Positions 24,059-36,313 of a DNA stretch of 64,000 nt are shown piece by piece (within the stretch, counting starts at the first letter, position 1; each line of letters opens with the position of its first letter). The notes beneath the pieces are model-generated. The model was not told where the DNA came from, made no database searches, and was given only the letters and a program-made list of their open reading frames with translations. The stretch spans positions 11,431,001 through 11,495,000 of the forward strand of contig NC_134546.1 of NCBI RefSeq assembly GCF_050624435.1. The letters are read 5' to 3'. The stretch is from Tenrec ecaudatus. Lineage: Eukaryota > Chordata > Mammalia > Afrosoricida > Tenrecidae. The position numbers were made by a program, and so were the translations under genes.

Positions 24059-24164
24059 GTTGATAGAATTTCAGGTTTTCCAACTGGAAATTAGTAAATT
24101 ATTCTGGATCGTACCTCTTCCTTCATGGTATCGATGGATTAAAAACAAAAATCTAAACTGAATT

Positions 24165-24331
24165 AACCCCACTGCCATTGAGTGACTTCTGACTATTAGG
24201 GACCCTGAGTTGGGTTTCTGAGACTGTGACTCGTTATCACAGCCTCAGTCTCATGAGGAGCGGCTGATGGGTTTGAACCGCAGACTTTGAGGTTAGCCGT
24301 CTAATGCTTATCCACCACGACCCACAGGGTT
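24165..24331 (-). repeat. AfroSINE
   Basis: Inverted: accccactgccattgagtga, gagttgggtttctgagactg, gcggctgatgggtttgaacc, ending at a degraded start near 24,331. Confidence 0.85.
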
Positions 24332-24334
24332 GTT

Positions 24335-25180
24335 GAAAGGACTTCCTAACTTGTCCCTTCCTCTTTCCTCATGGGCAAAGTCTTCCTGGCCCCCTCCCTT
24401 CAAATTGCGCACGGAGTATTCCAATAGGTGTCCAGTCCCGGTCCCACTGGAGCGAGGGTCCTCATTCCCAAGCCAAAATCCAGACAAGCACTCCGCACCC
24501 AGAGAGCCTTTAGACCCCACCGAGAAAGAGCCTAGAAAATGTGAGACCCTTTTGAACTTTTTAACTCTTGTGAATGGGGCAAAGGTTTACAGGGCAGAGT
24601 GGCTTGACACTCAAGTTCTCCCTGTTTTGTTTCATGTCGTTGATCCCAATCCCCACAGTGCGACATCGCCCATCCCACAGCCTCTCCACGCTTCCACTTG
24701 CATTCCCCTTTCTTTCCAGCCCTCTGAACTTGGTCCTTGGGTAAATGCTGCCTTTGGATCCCAAATGATCGATTATTCTGAGGTGTGGGTACCATGCTAG
24801 TGTTCTTGTGACCTGTTTTGGGTGAGCTCATTTCCAGACAGGAAGGGTGACGAAGGGCTGTAATCTCAGGAGTTCTATCAGTGCATCACCAACCAGTAGG
24901 CCTGGCCTTTTTTGTCATTTTGAATTGTGTTGTACAATGTTCTTCCTTTCTAGCCAGGACTTTCTTAGTGTGATTCCCTCCGGAGCGGTTGGCAGTGATG
25001 GTCAGCCTCCTTCCGGAGCAGATGGCAGTGCTGGTCAGCCACCATGTAGTTCTTGTCTCAAGATTGTGGAGGCTGATGTTTGCATGGTCCAAAAATGTCT
25101 GCACCCTTTGAATGAAAAATTCCAGTTCTATAAGTCAATCTTCAAAAAAGAATCCTGCGTGCAGGGAAGGTTATAGTCTC
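24335..25180. other. Intergenic, nothing recognised
   Basis: Includes a short local duplication at 24,980-25,045 (gcggttggcagtgatggtca and gcagatggcagtgctggtca). A 156-codon plus-strand frame at 24,330-24,800 has no recognisable domain. Confidence 0.4.
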
Positions 25181-25183
25181 AAA

Positions 25184-25352
25184 AAGGAGCCCTGGAAGTA
25201 TAGTGAGTTACTCATCGGGCTGCTACCTGTAAGGTCGGCAGTTTGAACCCACCAGTCACTCCTTGGGAGAAAGATGAGGCTTTCTGCTCTCGTGAAGTCT
25301 TACAGCCTTGGAAACCCATGGGGGCAATTCTACTCGGTCCTACCAGCTCATT
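25184..25352 (+). repeat. AfroSINE
   Basis: Well preserved head: aggagccctggaagtatagt, ggtcggcagtttgaacccac, gcctt-ggaaacccatggggg. It is truncated within the tail at about 25,352. Confidence 0.88.
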
Positions 25353-27118
25353 GAAAATCAGAATTGCCTCACTGGCAGAATTGGTGACAAGCAGGGTGGT
25401 TTTATATTTATGTAGTATATCCATTCCCTGCCATTAAAAAACAACAGGTCCACCGTGGATTTAATTCTTTAAATGACCTTAATTTCAACTACAACCCAAA
25501 AGGAAATCTTCCCTTGGGAAGCCCTCAAAAGACCCTTCAGTTTGTGCTTGGGAAGAAGACCCTGGATTCAAACATTCTACAAAGTACATTCTATTAAGCT
25601 TTAAGCAGAAGACAAAAGAAACATAATCGTCTGAATGAGGGAAACTGTTAGCGTGCGCACAGAACAGATGCTGACGGAGTCCGACGAATCACATCCATCG
25701 GATCCCAGCGAGGACAAAGACTATCACAAGATGAGGACTGGGAGCAGGTCAACCCATCGCTGCTGCCCCCAGGACCATCGTGGCAGAGAAAGGACCATGA
25801 TAGGGACAGTACACCATTGTAGGTTAAAATGGTTACAGGATGGAATCTGGGGTTTTGCTTCCCTGGCTATGTGGTAGTTGGGACATGACTCATGATGACG
25901 TGACATTTAGTGGGAGGAGCCTCAGCGTTTCCGGACTCTTCACTCCTCGGTTCTTGTCCCGGGCATGAGAAAGATTTCCTGCAACGAGCAAGCTTCAGAC
26001 AAGGGCAGAGAAAAGGTTGGAACAGAAATAGTACATTTAGTGAAGGGGGGTTTTTTTGGAAATGAAGTTCAAAGCACCTTTACCCTCATCTTGTCCAGGA
26101 TATGCATTCGGGCCCCCAGGCTTCATGTAGTACTCCGGTCTCAGACCCCGAACTCAAGAGTCCACCCAGTCCTTGTGGGGTTGTGTGGACATCCTGTCCT
26201 TCTTCCCTGGGCCTTTTCATGATCTCTGATCTCTAGTCTCTCAGGGTGGTGGGGTGTCTCTTCTACTGATCTTCTACTGCCCTTCACCTGCCTTCGTGCT
26301 GGAGGGCTAAGAAGTCTCCCTTTTGTGTTACGATTCCCCCCAGTTTCTTTCCATTCTCCCCTCTTCTCCCCTTGCCAGCCTCTGACTGCCTCGCAGGTCT
26401 CAGAGTCAGTTTTCAGGCCCCCCACCTCCAACTTCAATTAGCAACATGCATCTTAGCGGCTAATAAATGCCCAGGCAAGGGCCCAGCTCTTCGTGGGAGC
26501 ATCTTTTCACATCCAGCCAGCGGCGGGGGAGAAACATAAAGAACTCAAGTGGTGTCTGATCTTACTTCAAGCCTAAAAACGGGCTTCAGACCTCCTCCTA
26601 CAGACCAGAGTCTTCCACAAACCAAGAGCTTCGGATGTAAGCTCCAATGCCAGTTATGGGTAGTCTTGGTCACTGCCAAGGTCCCAGCCTCCCTGTTAAT
26701 CCCATTCCCTCAATTCTAGCCCTTTAGCTTCCATGCCACTGTTGGTGCATACAGATGTCTGGTGAGGCTGGGAATCCCAGGGAGCGCCCTCTGAGGCTTG
26801 GCCACATGCCTGCAGTGGTGACATGAAGCAAAGCACAAGTCTCTGCTCTGAGGCTCCTCTCCCAGCCCGAGGGAATCTTTCCCCCTAAATCCGACTCCTC
26901 TGCACACCTCTTATTTTTGCTCAGGTTTCCTGTCCCTCTGGGCAGTAAATGACCTCAGTGGGTTTAGACTTAAAACAAGGTCAGGAAGGGGAGTGTTTTG
27001 CAGGCCACTTCTGCTTTCAAGCTGCCACAAGCCTCCCCTGGGGAAAGAAGCACAAAGCCTGCCCGAGGAAGGGAGGGGTGGCATCCCGTGTGCCAACCCC
27101 ATCCTGTGCTCTAGCACA
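25353..27118. other. Intergenic, nothing recognised
   Basis: About 1.8 kb of unique-looking sequence without an identified repeat, exon or RNA gene. A G7/T8 run lies at 26,045-26,058. Confidence 0.4.
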
Positions 27119-27286
27119 CACTCCAAACTCAAGCTCACTGCCAAGTCAATGCCGACTCCGAGAGACCCTGTGGGACACAGTAGAGCTGCCCTGGGGGTGG
27201 GGGTGGGGGTGAAGGGGGTGGTTTCCAGACTGGAGCAGTTGGTGGTTTCAAACTGCTGGCCTTGAGATGAGCAGTCCACCTTCAAA
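27119..27286 (-). repeat. AfroSINE with (GGGGGT)n
   Basis: Inverted: actcaagctcactgccaagt, cagtagagctgccctggggg, a short GGGGGT expansion at 27,195-27,212, then gcagttggtggtttcaaact. Confidence 0.8.
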
Positions 27287-27571
27287 ATTGTTTTTGAAAA
27301 TTAAAAAAAAAGCTTGTATTAGTTCAAAAGAATAACGCCATTTGATTGGTCTGTATACTATTTTCAAATCAGGGCAATGCTTTCCTCATACCAGGGGAAC
27401 CTGCTTCCAGAGAAGAATTCAGAGACCTCAATAATTTTTGCTGAACGAATACAAGTTTTCATGGTGCTGAAGTTTTAATGGCTGCTGACTTAGCATTAAA
27501 AATCTGAACACACACTCACACACAATAAAAATAAACAGCTGCTGGGAGGTTGTAGCCCTTTGCCCACAGTT

Positions 27572-27718
27572 AGAGGAGCCCTGGTGACCTCTGATTATGA
27601 GCTCAACTGCCCCAAGGAGAAGGCTGGCTGCTTCCATAAAGATTTATGATTTCGGACACTCTCTGGGGCAGATCTACTCTATCCTACAGTTTCTATGGGG
27701 CAATAGGTTTGGTTTCTT
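27572..27718 (+). repeat. AfroSINE, internally shortened
   Basis: Begins agaggagccctggtgacctc. The region between head and B-box is shortened. It continues ttccataaagatttatgatt and gcagatctactctatcctac. Confidence 0.82.
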
Positions 27719-27837
27719 CCGTTCTTTCTTTGAGGGTAAGACCCACTAAGAGACCTCTTGAAATTAAAATTGGGCGAGGCCCAGAGTCTTTTTCATGAAA
27801 ACAGAGGTCATGGGTTTGTTATTGACTGCTGTGATAG

Positions 27838-28600
<763 letters not shown>

Positions 28601-29790
28601 CCCTTCATGCAGGAAAGAGAACCTTGTGTGTGAGAAAAACAAAACAAAACAAACAAAACCCCAACCAAAAACTCCACAACAAACAAAGCCCCCAAAACCA
28701 GGCCAGCAAAGTCTTAGGCAAGAACAATCATAGGTCCAAAAGTGTTAAGTTCCTGAACAAGAAAAGCCTCTTGAAATGAAAGTAAAATATCTTTTTAACT
28801 TAAACAATGATTCCACAAAATGTATCTGACTCCAGAAGCTTAATGATCAGAAAATGTGAATGTTACGCATGAAGTCTGTGGGTTGCGCATACATACCAAG
28901 GAGGTCTGGGTGCCATGTAGTTTGCAAAACTCATTCTATTCTCTTCACTAGCTTAGTCTAGTTGCAAATTTCCCAAGTTCTTGTCAAAACGTTTGGAAGA
29001 ATCAATCTTATCACAGCAAATTCTCTCCGTGGTTCCAGCTTGACGTGGAACTTTTTTTCCTGTCCGGAGTTTTCTCGATCATGTCCATGGGACCAACCAA
29101 CCCATCTTTAACTCTGGGTTTGATTTTCAGTTTCAGGTTTTCGGCTGCCGACAAGACGCTTCGTGTGCAAAACCAGCTCCACTGTCTTTAACCTGAGTCA
29201 GGGTCCTCTGTATGAGTCTTCTTTTTGCCTATGAGACTGGAGAGGATCAGTCAAGCAAAGGTCCCCTTATAGACATCCTCAGATGTCTGCTGACGTCTTT
29301 GACGTCAGAGCTCCATAGTGGAAGTTGCTCTATTTGGTACCATCTCAAGCACAGATGGCAAATAATTCATGGAAGCATCCCCAGTGCAGACGTGCACCCT
29401 ACTCAGAGTGCTGGGGCAGCATGGCTTGCCCGAGTACCTTGCCATGTGGGTTTCTAGATATTCAGTCCTGATTCTAAGCATTTATGATACAAGGAGTATA
29501 AAGTTGTGCCCAACACAGAAATACAGAATGTTGGAACAGAAAGCAACTTTGGGACACATCCACCTCCTCCCACCATTTACAGGTGAAGAAACCGTGCATA
29601 GCAAAGGCCATGGTGGAGGCATGCACATGGAGCTGCAAGGTCCAGGAAGAGATCTAACCTGGGATTTGACAAGCAGCTGGTGTAATGTGCCGGCCTCTGC
29701 TGGCTTCAGATTGATTTCCTGTCTGCTTATGCATCGACTTGCCATGTGGAGCTGTTATTCATTTGCCCTTGCTTGTGACATTGACCTTCA
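28601..29790. other. Intergenic, nothing recognised
   Basis: An A/C-rich stretch at 28,635-28,690, then unique-looking sequence. No exon or RNA gene is supported. The 146-codon frame at 29,369-29,809 has no domain. Confidence 0.4.
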
Positions 29791-29794
29791 TTTA

Positions 29795-29950
29795 AAATTT
29801 TTATTTTAATAAATTTTATTGGGGGTTCTTACAACGAAAATCCATACATCGATTGTATCGAGCACATTTGTACATAGGTTGTCATCATTTCCAAAACATT
29901 TTCTCTCTACTTGAATCCTTGCTATCAGCTCCTCTTTTTCCCATTCTTAA
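29795..29950 (-). mobile_element. LINE 3'-end repeat (family B)
   Basis: Inverted 3' end: aataaattttattgggggtt is the tail region, then gattgtatcgagcacatttg and tgctatcagctcctcttttt. It is 5'-truncated. Confidence 0.75.
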
Positions 29951-30824
29951 TAATAAAAACCTCTGTGGTACCCAAATAAAACCATCCGTGAGCCAGCTTT
30001 TTGTGGCCCCAGGGTTGAAGAACATTTCTGTTAACCTGTCACGGTAGGTCTCAACAAGACCAAGAATATGGACCCTGTCTGCCCCTGGGATTAAGCCGTT
30101 TACACACCTGTTTTCTGCACTGCTGGGGTATTTCCGTGCAAGATCGCAGAGAGGGATGCTGAGAGCAAGTCCTCAGGAAGGAGGGACAGGTCTCCTAAGG
30201 ATTCAGTGTGATCCCTTGTCATCCCTGGCCTTACTTGCATGCCCCAGGACTGCGCTAAGCAGTATAAAGCGGTGTCTGTGCGGCGCGGGGAGGACGTGAC
30301 TCCTGCCCTCCCGTAGACCCCAGCGCCCTTCCCTACAGACCAGGCTGCGGAGAGCGCTCCGCAGCGCGCGTTTTATTTCTCCCACCCCGGCCCTCCGTTG
30401 CGCAGAAGCTGTCCTCGGCCTCCGGAGTCCGCGCCCTCGGGCGCTGCTGCCCAGCAGCACCAGTTCGGGACTCGGGCACACGCCGCCCGGTGGTTCGGAC
30501 GCGAAAGGAAACGGACGCACCGCGTCCTGGGGGCCGCCTCCTCGGCCTGGAACGCACTCGCAAGCCCGGCGCAACATGACCGGACAAAGTGACCCGCCCG
30601 CGCTGAGGCCTCCGCAAAGAGAGGGAGCCCCTCGGCGCCCAGGCCTTTCGTCGCTCCTCCGCGTCATCCCCAGCACGACACGGCCTCGCACGACCCAGCC
30701 ATCCCCCTCAAGGAGAGGCGCACCCGAGCCCGGAGCTCCAAGGAGAGCCGCCCGAGGACGATCTGGCTTCCGATAGGCCAGGGCCACACAGAGGGTGGGC
30801 TCTTCTTGCAGCCGCGGGTGGCGT

Positions 30825-30990
30825 ATTGGTCGAGGCTCTGAACCGAGGGACGCGATTGGCTGCGCCGCCACAAAGCAGCCCTGGGCGGGGCCTGTGGGCC
30901 AAAAGACGGGTGGGAGGAGGAGACGGGCCTGAGGGGCGGGACCAGAACACGGCCCCGCCCTGCGCGTTCCGGGCTGAGGAGGGCGGGCCG
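30825..30990 (+). promoter_or_regulatory. CEP68: CEP68 core promoter: two CCAAT boxes and GC boxes
   Basis: Two inverted CCAAT boxes (ATTGG at 30,825-30,829 and 30,855-30,859) lie exactly 30 bp apart, a spacing typical of NF-Y pairs. GC boxes follow: gggcgggg at 30,883-30,890, ggggcggg at 30,933-30,940, ccccgccc at 30,953-30,960 and gggcgggc at 30,982-30,989. No TATA box sits at a useful distance, so start sites are probably dispersed just downstream. Confidence 0.6.
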
Positions 30991-31095
30991 CGCTCACGGC
31001 GAAACATCCCAGCCTCCGGGCCTCCGCATGGGCTTGCCTCCCCCGCCGGCTCCGCCGCAGGGGCCGATTGCTGCGTGCGAAGCGCCCGAGACGCG
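30990..31095 (+). other. CEP68: CEP68 exon 1 (5' UTR, start approximate)
   Basis: A non-coding first exon inferred from the consensus donor gacgcg|gtaagc at 31,095/31,096 inside the CpG island, downstream of the CCAAT and GC boxes. The left boundary is an estimate. It would splice to the acceptor at 42,357. Confidence 0.5.
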
Positions 31096-32277
31096 GTAAG
31101 CGGTGGCGGCCGGTGGCGGCCGGGCGCCAGGAGGGCCCTCGGGGCTGGGGCGGGGGGCCCCCGTGCAGACCCCGCCGGCCCCTTCGCCGGGTCCTCTCGG
31201 GGTCCGCGAGGTTGTGGCGCTGCGACCGCCGGGCCTCGCGTCCCCGGTCGGGAAGGGCACCGAGGCTTTTGGGGGACGGGCGCACCGGGGCCGGGGCCTC
31301 CATTTCGCCGTGAGCCGGCGTGTGCGGGTCGCAGCCGAGGAGTCGGGTCCCACAGCCGGAGGCCGAGCTGGAGAAGGCGGGGGCGCGGGGAGGGCCCCCC
31401 CGGGAGCGCGCGGTCCCGGCAGCCGCGCGCACATCTGCCTCTGCCGCAGCGCGCCCCTTTTTTCCCCGTGCGTCCCCGCCGGCGCCGAAGTATCGGTTAT
31501 CAAAGACCCTGTTGCACGATTTCAGGGCAATTCCTACTGCAAAGAGGTGAATGCAGCTTTGCGGGAACGTCCCCTCAGATGGCAGGGGTGGAGGGGGCGG
31601 GGCATGGGAGCAAAATGGCTCAGTTGTTTTGTTTTGGCTAAAGGCGCCCTTCCTAACTATCATAACCAGAACAGTTATCAGCAGGCCAAAGGCACATGCC
31701 CCAAACACCCCCTCATTCCAGGCCTTTTATAATTATTAGGTTGAGTTTGGTGTATTGTTTGTAGTAAAAATGAGCGGAAGACTTGTCTTGGCCGATAGGA
31801 CCTCATGGTGATTCGTAAGGGAGGGGTTCTGCAAAGAGCAGTCGCCTTTCTAGATGCCCTAAGAGTTCCCCAGATCTTGAAGGATGTTGTTGAAAATGCA
31901 GAACAAAGTGTGTTGCATCATTTTGCTCAGGTTTGGTTAAAAGAAGTAGACGCCCTTATTCATGGCACACCCCATTTCCCACCAACCCAATATGTCAGGG
32001 GGGGGGGCGCTTCAAATGACTCAGTTTCACCTTTTCTAGAAAGTACTTTCCACCCTCCCACCTCGTTTGAGCCACCTTCGTCGCTCCTGTTTTTATACAT
32101 CACCTTGGACTGTGGTTTCCCCAGCTGCTAACACGGCGCTTGGAACACGGGCCGCGCTCCGTCTTTGAAGGAAATAAAAAGAAAGCAAAGTCGGCAACAT
32201 AGCCAAAAGTGGATGAAACACAAACATTCATTTGGTTTACTTGTTGGGCCAGTTACTCTTACAGGTGGTTGAGCTCA

Positions 32278-32430
32278 GGGTCTGAGACAAATCAGGCGTT
32301 AGTTTGACAGGTTTACTAACTTTAGGCAAGTGGTTGACTGTCTTGGTGCCTTAGTTTCCTTGTCTGAACTGGGCGGAGTGATAGGACCTACTTCATGGAT
32401 TTGCTCAGAGGATTCCATCCCCGTCTAAGG
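32278..32430 (+). repeat. MIR
   Basis: Sense MIR: actttaggcaagtggttgac, gtgccttagtttccttgtct, cctacttcatggatttgctc correspond to the conserved core. Confidence 0.75.
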
Positions 32431-32579
32431 TGCTTTAGCCTATTTCCTGGCCCGAAGAAAATGTTCAGTAGCTGTTAGTTGTTAGAATAAAAAGTATTGG
32501 AAGAGATGTGCTCATTAATAGCAAATAATTGTATTCCGACTGAGGTGCACAGCTGGCCCAGGGCATCATGGTATTTCAA

Positions 32580-32992
32580 TGGTGTCCTGTGCATGTGACA
32601 GCGAGACAATGACCGAGGAAGACCTCGGAAAATTGCCTGCATTTGAATCATGGTGTTGGGTAAAAATATTGCAAGTACCCCCAGACTGCCAGCGGAAGAA
32701 CAGAACAAATCTGTCTTGGAAGAAGTACAGCCAGAATGTCCCTTGAAAGTGATGAGGTTGAGCCTTCATCATACTTACTGTGGACCTATCACCAGGAGAG
32801 CTCATTCTCCAGAGGCAGGGCATGCCTTTGGCAAAGCGGAGCTAAGTCCGTGGAAAAGGGAAGACCTCAGCGAGGTGGAGTGACACAGGGGCGCGGACAT
32901 GGTGAGGATGGCGCAGGACCGGGCAGCCTTGCGTGCTGTCGGACATGGGCTCCCACCGAACGGACAACGCATTTAATGACAACGTTGAGCTT
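32580..32992 (+). mobile_element. RTE 3' end
   Basis: Sense RTE: gtgcatgtgacagcgagaca, atcatggtgttgggtaaaaa, acaaatctgtcttggaagaa, and gaggatggcgcaggaccggg near the 3' end. The last block is the unmultiplied version of the sequence that forms the 38-bp minisatellite at 13.7-14.7 kb. Confidence 0.8.
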
Positions 32993-33122
32993 TCAGAGTA
33001 GTGCTACCTTTTGGTCTTTCTCTGATCGCCCCCTAAGCTTTTTCCGATTCTGCTCCACAGTAAGATAGTCTAAGGCTTAGAAGATAACCTGTTGGTGCCT
33101 TGCATCTCACCAGCCTCTAGAG

Positions 33123-33314
33123 CAGCGGTTCTCCACCTGTGGTCGCGACCCCTTTGGGGGTCAAACTACCCTTTCACAGGGGTCACCCCCTCACCCCATG
33201 CCTGGCCACAATTACAGTTATGAAATAACAACGAACATAATTTTATGGTTGGGGGGCACCACAACATGAGTGTATTAAAGCGTTGCGGTACATCAGGAAG
33301 GTTGAGAACCACTG
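33123..33314 (-). mobile_element. SPIN hAT element, internally deleted
   Basis: A 192-bp inverted copy. Left end cagcggttctccacctgtgg and right end gaaggttgagaaccactg are the SPIN termini, and the middle AT-rich third is lost. The 8-bp flanks ctctagag (33,115-33,122) and ctttagag (33,315-33,322) differ at one base. Non-autonomous. Confidence 0.9.
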
Positions 33315-34635
33315 CTTTAGAGATTAAGGGCCAAATAAGGAGCCATTCTTCATGTGGCTTCTTACGTGAAATGATTACAGAAGTGCAGAGGAGCCAAACG
33401 GCCTGAGGTGGCCAACATCGAATCTTCAGGATGTTCGGTTCCACCAGAGGTGCGCTCTGGGTCGCGTGATTCTGCACTCCTGAAGAAATCGTCTCTCCTC
33501 TCTTTATAGTTGCTCACAGTGCATTGGGAAAAGTGGAAGTCTGCCCGTCCACTGTAACCAGGTTGGCAGACTTGGAAGTCCCACTGCAACTCACTGGGAA
33601 CATTGCCTCACTTCCAGGCTTTCCTGGTGAGCTTCATTGTGAGTGAGTACCGCTTCCTGGCCAAAGGAAACGGATAGCTAGGTTGTCCATTTCCTTCCCA
33701 CCTGGAATGGAATTGTTAATTTTGCAAAAAGTATGTTGATGTCAAGAGATCACAGATTACCGTTCCGGTCCCCATTCGTATCTGCCACCGGGAGAAGTCG
33801 GCTTCTGAGTCTGCTTTTTGTGCTGCCGCCGTGAATCCTGGACGTCTATAGAGAATACGCTCCTTTCTGGAACGTTCAGCTTGGACTGCACTCTGCAGTC
33901 TAGTAATCGGTGCTTAAAAACCTGCCGCAAACCTTAAAACCCTGAAGGGTGCTTTTTCTAGTGGCCTTGAGGACAAGGATTTCTTTCTCATGTATTTCTG
34001 GCTTATAGGCATTCAAGGAATGGTCCCAAAGCCAGCATTATAGTTGTTTTTTTGTTTTTCGGGATGCTGAAACAGGCTTGCTTACTGGCTGGGTCTCCCC
34101 ATATGTCACTGTGCTTACCTGGGGATCTTGTGAAAAACGCAAGTAGTGATTCAGGTTCTGGGGTGGGGCCTGAGATTGTAACCCCGCAAGTTCTGGGAGG
34201 CCGCAGGTGCTACTGGTCCAAGGCCCACACTTGGGGAAACTGCTACTGTCTTAGTGTCAGTTCACCCACCATTAGGTTGTACTGGTAAAGCAGGTCCCAT
34301 TCCTGAAGGCATTGGGCTGAATCTTGGATAGAGGAGTTGTTTTGTCACCGACATTTATTCTGTTCTTAACAATTCCTTTCCCTCGTCCCAATCTGAGGAA
34401 TCTTTCCAACCTCCTTTTACTGTAGTAAGAATTTTAAGGAGAATCAGGTAGGGTAGCACACAGTGAGAAGTAAAGGGTAAGATTGACACCAAACCCGAGT
34501 GAGTTTTTGTCCTCTATTTCAGTAGAGCGAGACTGTATATTTGGCCCTGAACATCCTAGCAGTAAAAGCAAGGATAATTCAGTTAGTTCTCCTAGTACCC
34601 GTTTTTTAAAAAGGAAGAAAGGTGTGTTGTTTTTT

Positions 34636-34825
34636 AAGGAGCCCTGGTAGCACAGTGGGCTGCTAGCTTCAAAGTTGACAGTTTAAACCTGCTGGCCACC
34701 CCTGCAGAGAAGGCCAGGCTGTCTGCTTCCCTGGAAGTTGATAGCTTCAAACACCCTAAAAGCAGTGCTCTGTGCTATAGAGTTGCTTTGAGCTGTAAAT
34801 GCCTCAATGGCCGTGGGGTTTTGGT
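34636..34825 (+). repeat. AfroSINE
   Basis: Plus-strand copy in CEP68 intron 1: aaggagccctggtagcacag, tgacagtttaaacctgctgg, tatagagttgctttgagct. The tail reads cctcaatggccgtggggt. Confidence 0.88.
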
Positions 34826-35792
34826 TATTTTGGGCTGTGTTTTAAAAGGCGAAAAAAACCACACAGACAAATAGCTCGTTTCTAAAGTCACTAAGGAAGA
34901 CCCGTGAATGTTTTTCCTGTGAGTGCTCTAAAGAAGACCTTGGTACAGTTCATGGTACTCTTCGTAGTATCTCTTGAGAACATGGATAAACTCCTATAGA
35001 TCGTCATTCATAGAGACCGGCGGCCTCACAGAAAACCGAGCACACTGACAGTTACTGCCTGTAGCACTGCAGCCAGGTGGCCCAGCCACAGTTTCACCTC
35101 ACAGGACTCTGCTGAGAATAGACGGTGCCTTCCATGGACATGCTCAGCCCTCGCCCTCCTGGGACTCGGAGCTCTGTTGGACCAGGCCGACCTCCTGTCT
35201 GCTGAGAGACTGGAGCGCTTGGGGCGGGGCTGGTGGGGAGGTGATGGGAAGCAAGGGTCCCAGGAGCTCAGCTGAGCTGCATGACGATGTGGCAGCTTCA
35301 TCTCCTTAGAGGTCACCTGAGACCTTTCCACACCTGCTCTTGCTGTGAGGCTGACTGGTGGCCTGGTCAGTGAGCCAGCAGGGAGCGACTGAGAAAGCTA
35401 GGAAACCATCAGAAAGCCCTTTTCTCACGCGTGTGGGCTTTGGGGAGGTTCTTTGCACCCACGGGAGAATTGCTCTCTAGTGCTCATTCCCTTATTTGAA
35501 TGGTGTTAATGAAGAGGGGATATCACCCCCCTCACCCCATGCCTGGCCCTCCTTTTTTCCACCCTGACCCGAGTGAGGGGCAGCAGTTCTTGCAGCTGGG
35601 ACGGGACTGCTAGAGGCCAGTGCAGTAGATCCCTGGAAAGGTCAGGTGGGGCAGAGTTAGTGTTACTGCATACTTAATGTGTGAGCATATTTTTACTGTA
35701 GCGTGAGGGTGAGCCAAGTCTAGGTCAGTCCTAATTTTATCTGATAGGTCATACATGCCTGCAGGTTCTGGGGATTGATGTTGTTAGGAGCC

Positions 35793-36313
35793 TGTGTTAG
35801 TTTGGGTAGACCAGAGAAACAAAATTCATACATACTCATGTGTATGAAAGGTTTATATACAATAGTAATTGAATATTGAGAAAACAGCCCAGCCCAGTGC
35901 AACTCAAGTCCTTAAGTCCAATATTAGTCCATAGTTCCAATACCAATCTATAAAGTCCTCTTCAGATTCACGTAACACATGCAATGATGCCGAATGCAGG
36001 AAGACCACAGGCCAGTGGGTAGGTAGTCTTGTAGATCCAGTGGCGTTGTAAGTATCTCAGCACTGGCAGGGGTCTCCACATGGCTTCTCCAGGTCCAGGG
36101 TTCTGGCTGCATCAGGGTAGACCCTTGTGGCTTCTCCTCAGGGATGTCTCCAAGGGAGTCAGCCTTGTCAGTAGTCTCCAAAACAGGAATTCTCAGGAGA
36201 AGGCCATGCCCACACAGAGGGCTCATTGGCTATAACCCGATTGACAGACTAGACTCCCTTCACTCTTAATCCTCTCAAGTCCCAAATTGACACCAGATTA
36301 TGTAACTACCACA
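35793..36313 (+). repeat. Interspersed repeat family X
   Basis: About 520 bp from tgtgttagtttgggtagacc to ttatgtaactaccaca, inverted relative to the copies at 20.06 and 38.90 kb. Shared blocks include ggcaggggtctccacatggc and acacatgcaatgatgccgaa. The two termini read as a weak inverted repeat or as LTR-style TG...CA ends. Confidence 0.65.

Larger units (their letters stand above)
30250..31500. promoter_or_regulatory. CpG island of the CEP68 promoter
   Basis: A 1.25-kb block with dense CpG and high GC between AT-richer flanks. It covers the predicted CEP68 exon 1 and is the only such island in the window. Stop-free frames on both strands here, including a 501-codon minus-strand frame, result from base composition. 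Confidence 0.88.

Noticed and set aside
30263-30268. TATAAA near the left edge of the CpG island
   Set aside because: It is over 700 bp upstream of the predicted CEP68 exon 1 and no transcript unit follows it in a clear way.
30203-31708. 501-codon minus-strand frame across the CpG island
   Set aside because: GC-rich DNA has few stops. The predicted protein is Arg/Pro/Gly-rich without a domain, and the region is explained by the CEP68 promoter.
30826-31732. Plus-strand frames of 209-271 codons in the CpG island
   Set aside because: They overlap each other and the antisense frame, run through the predicted exon 1 donor, and have no recognisable product.
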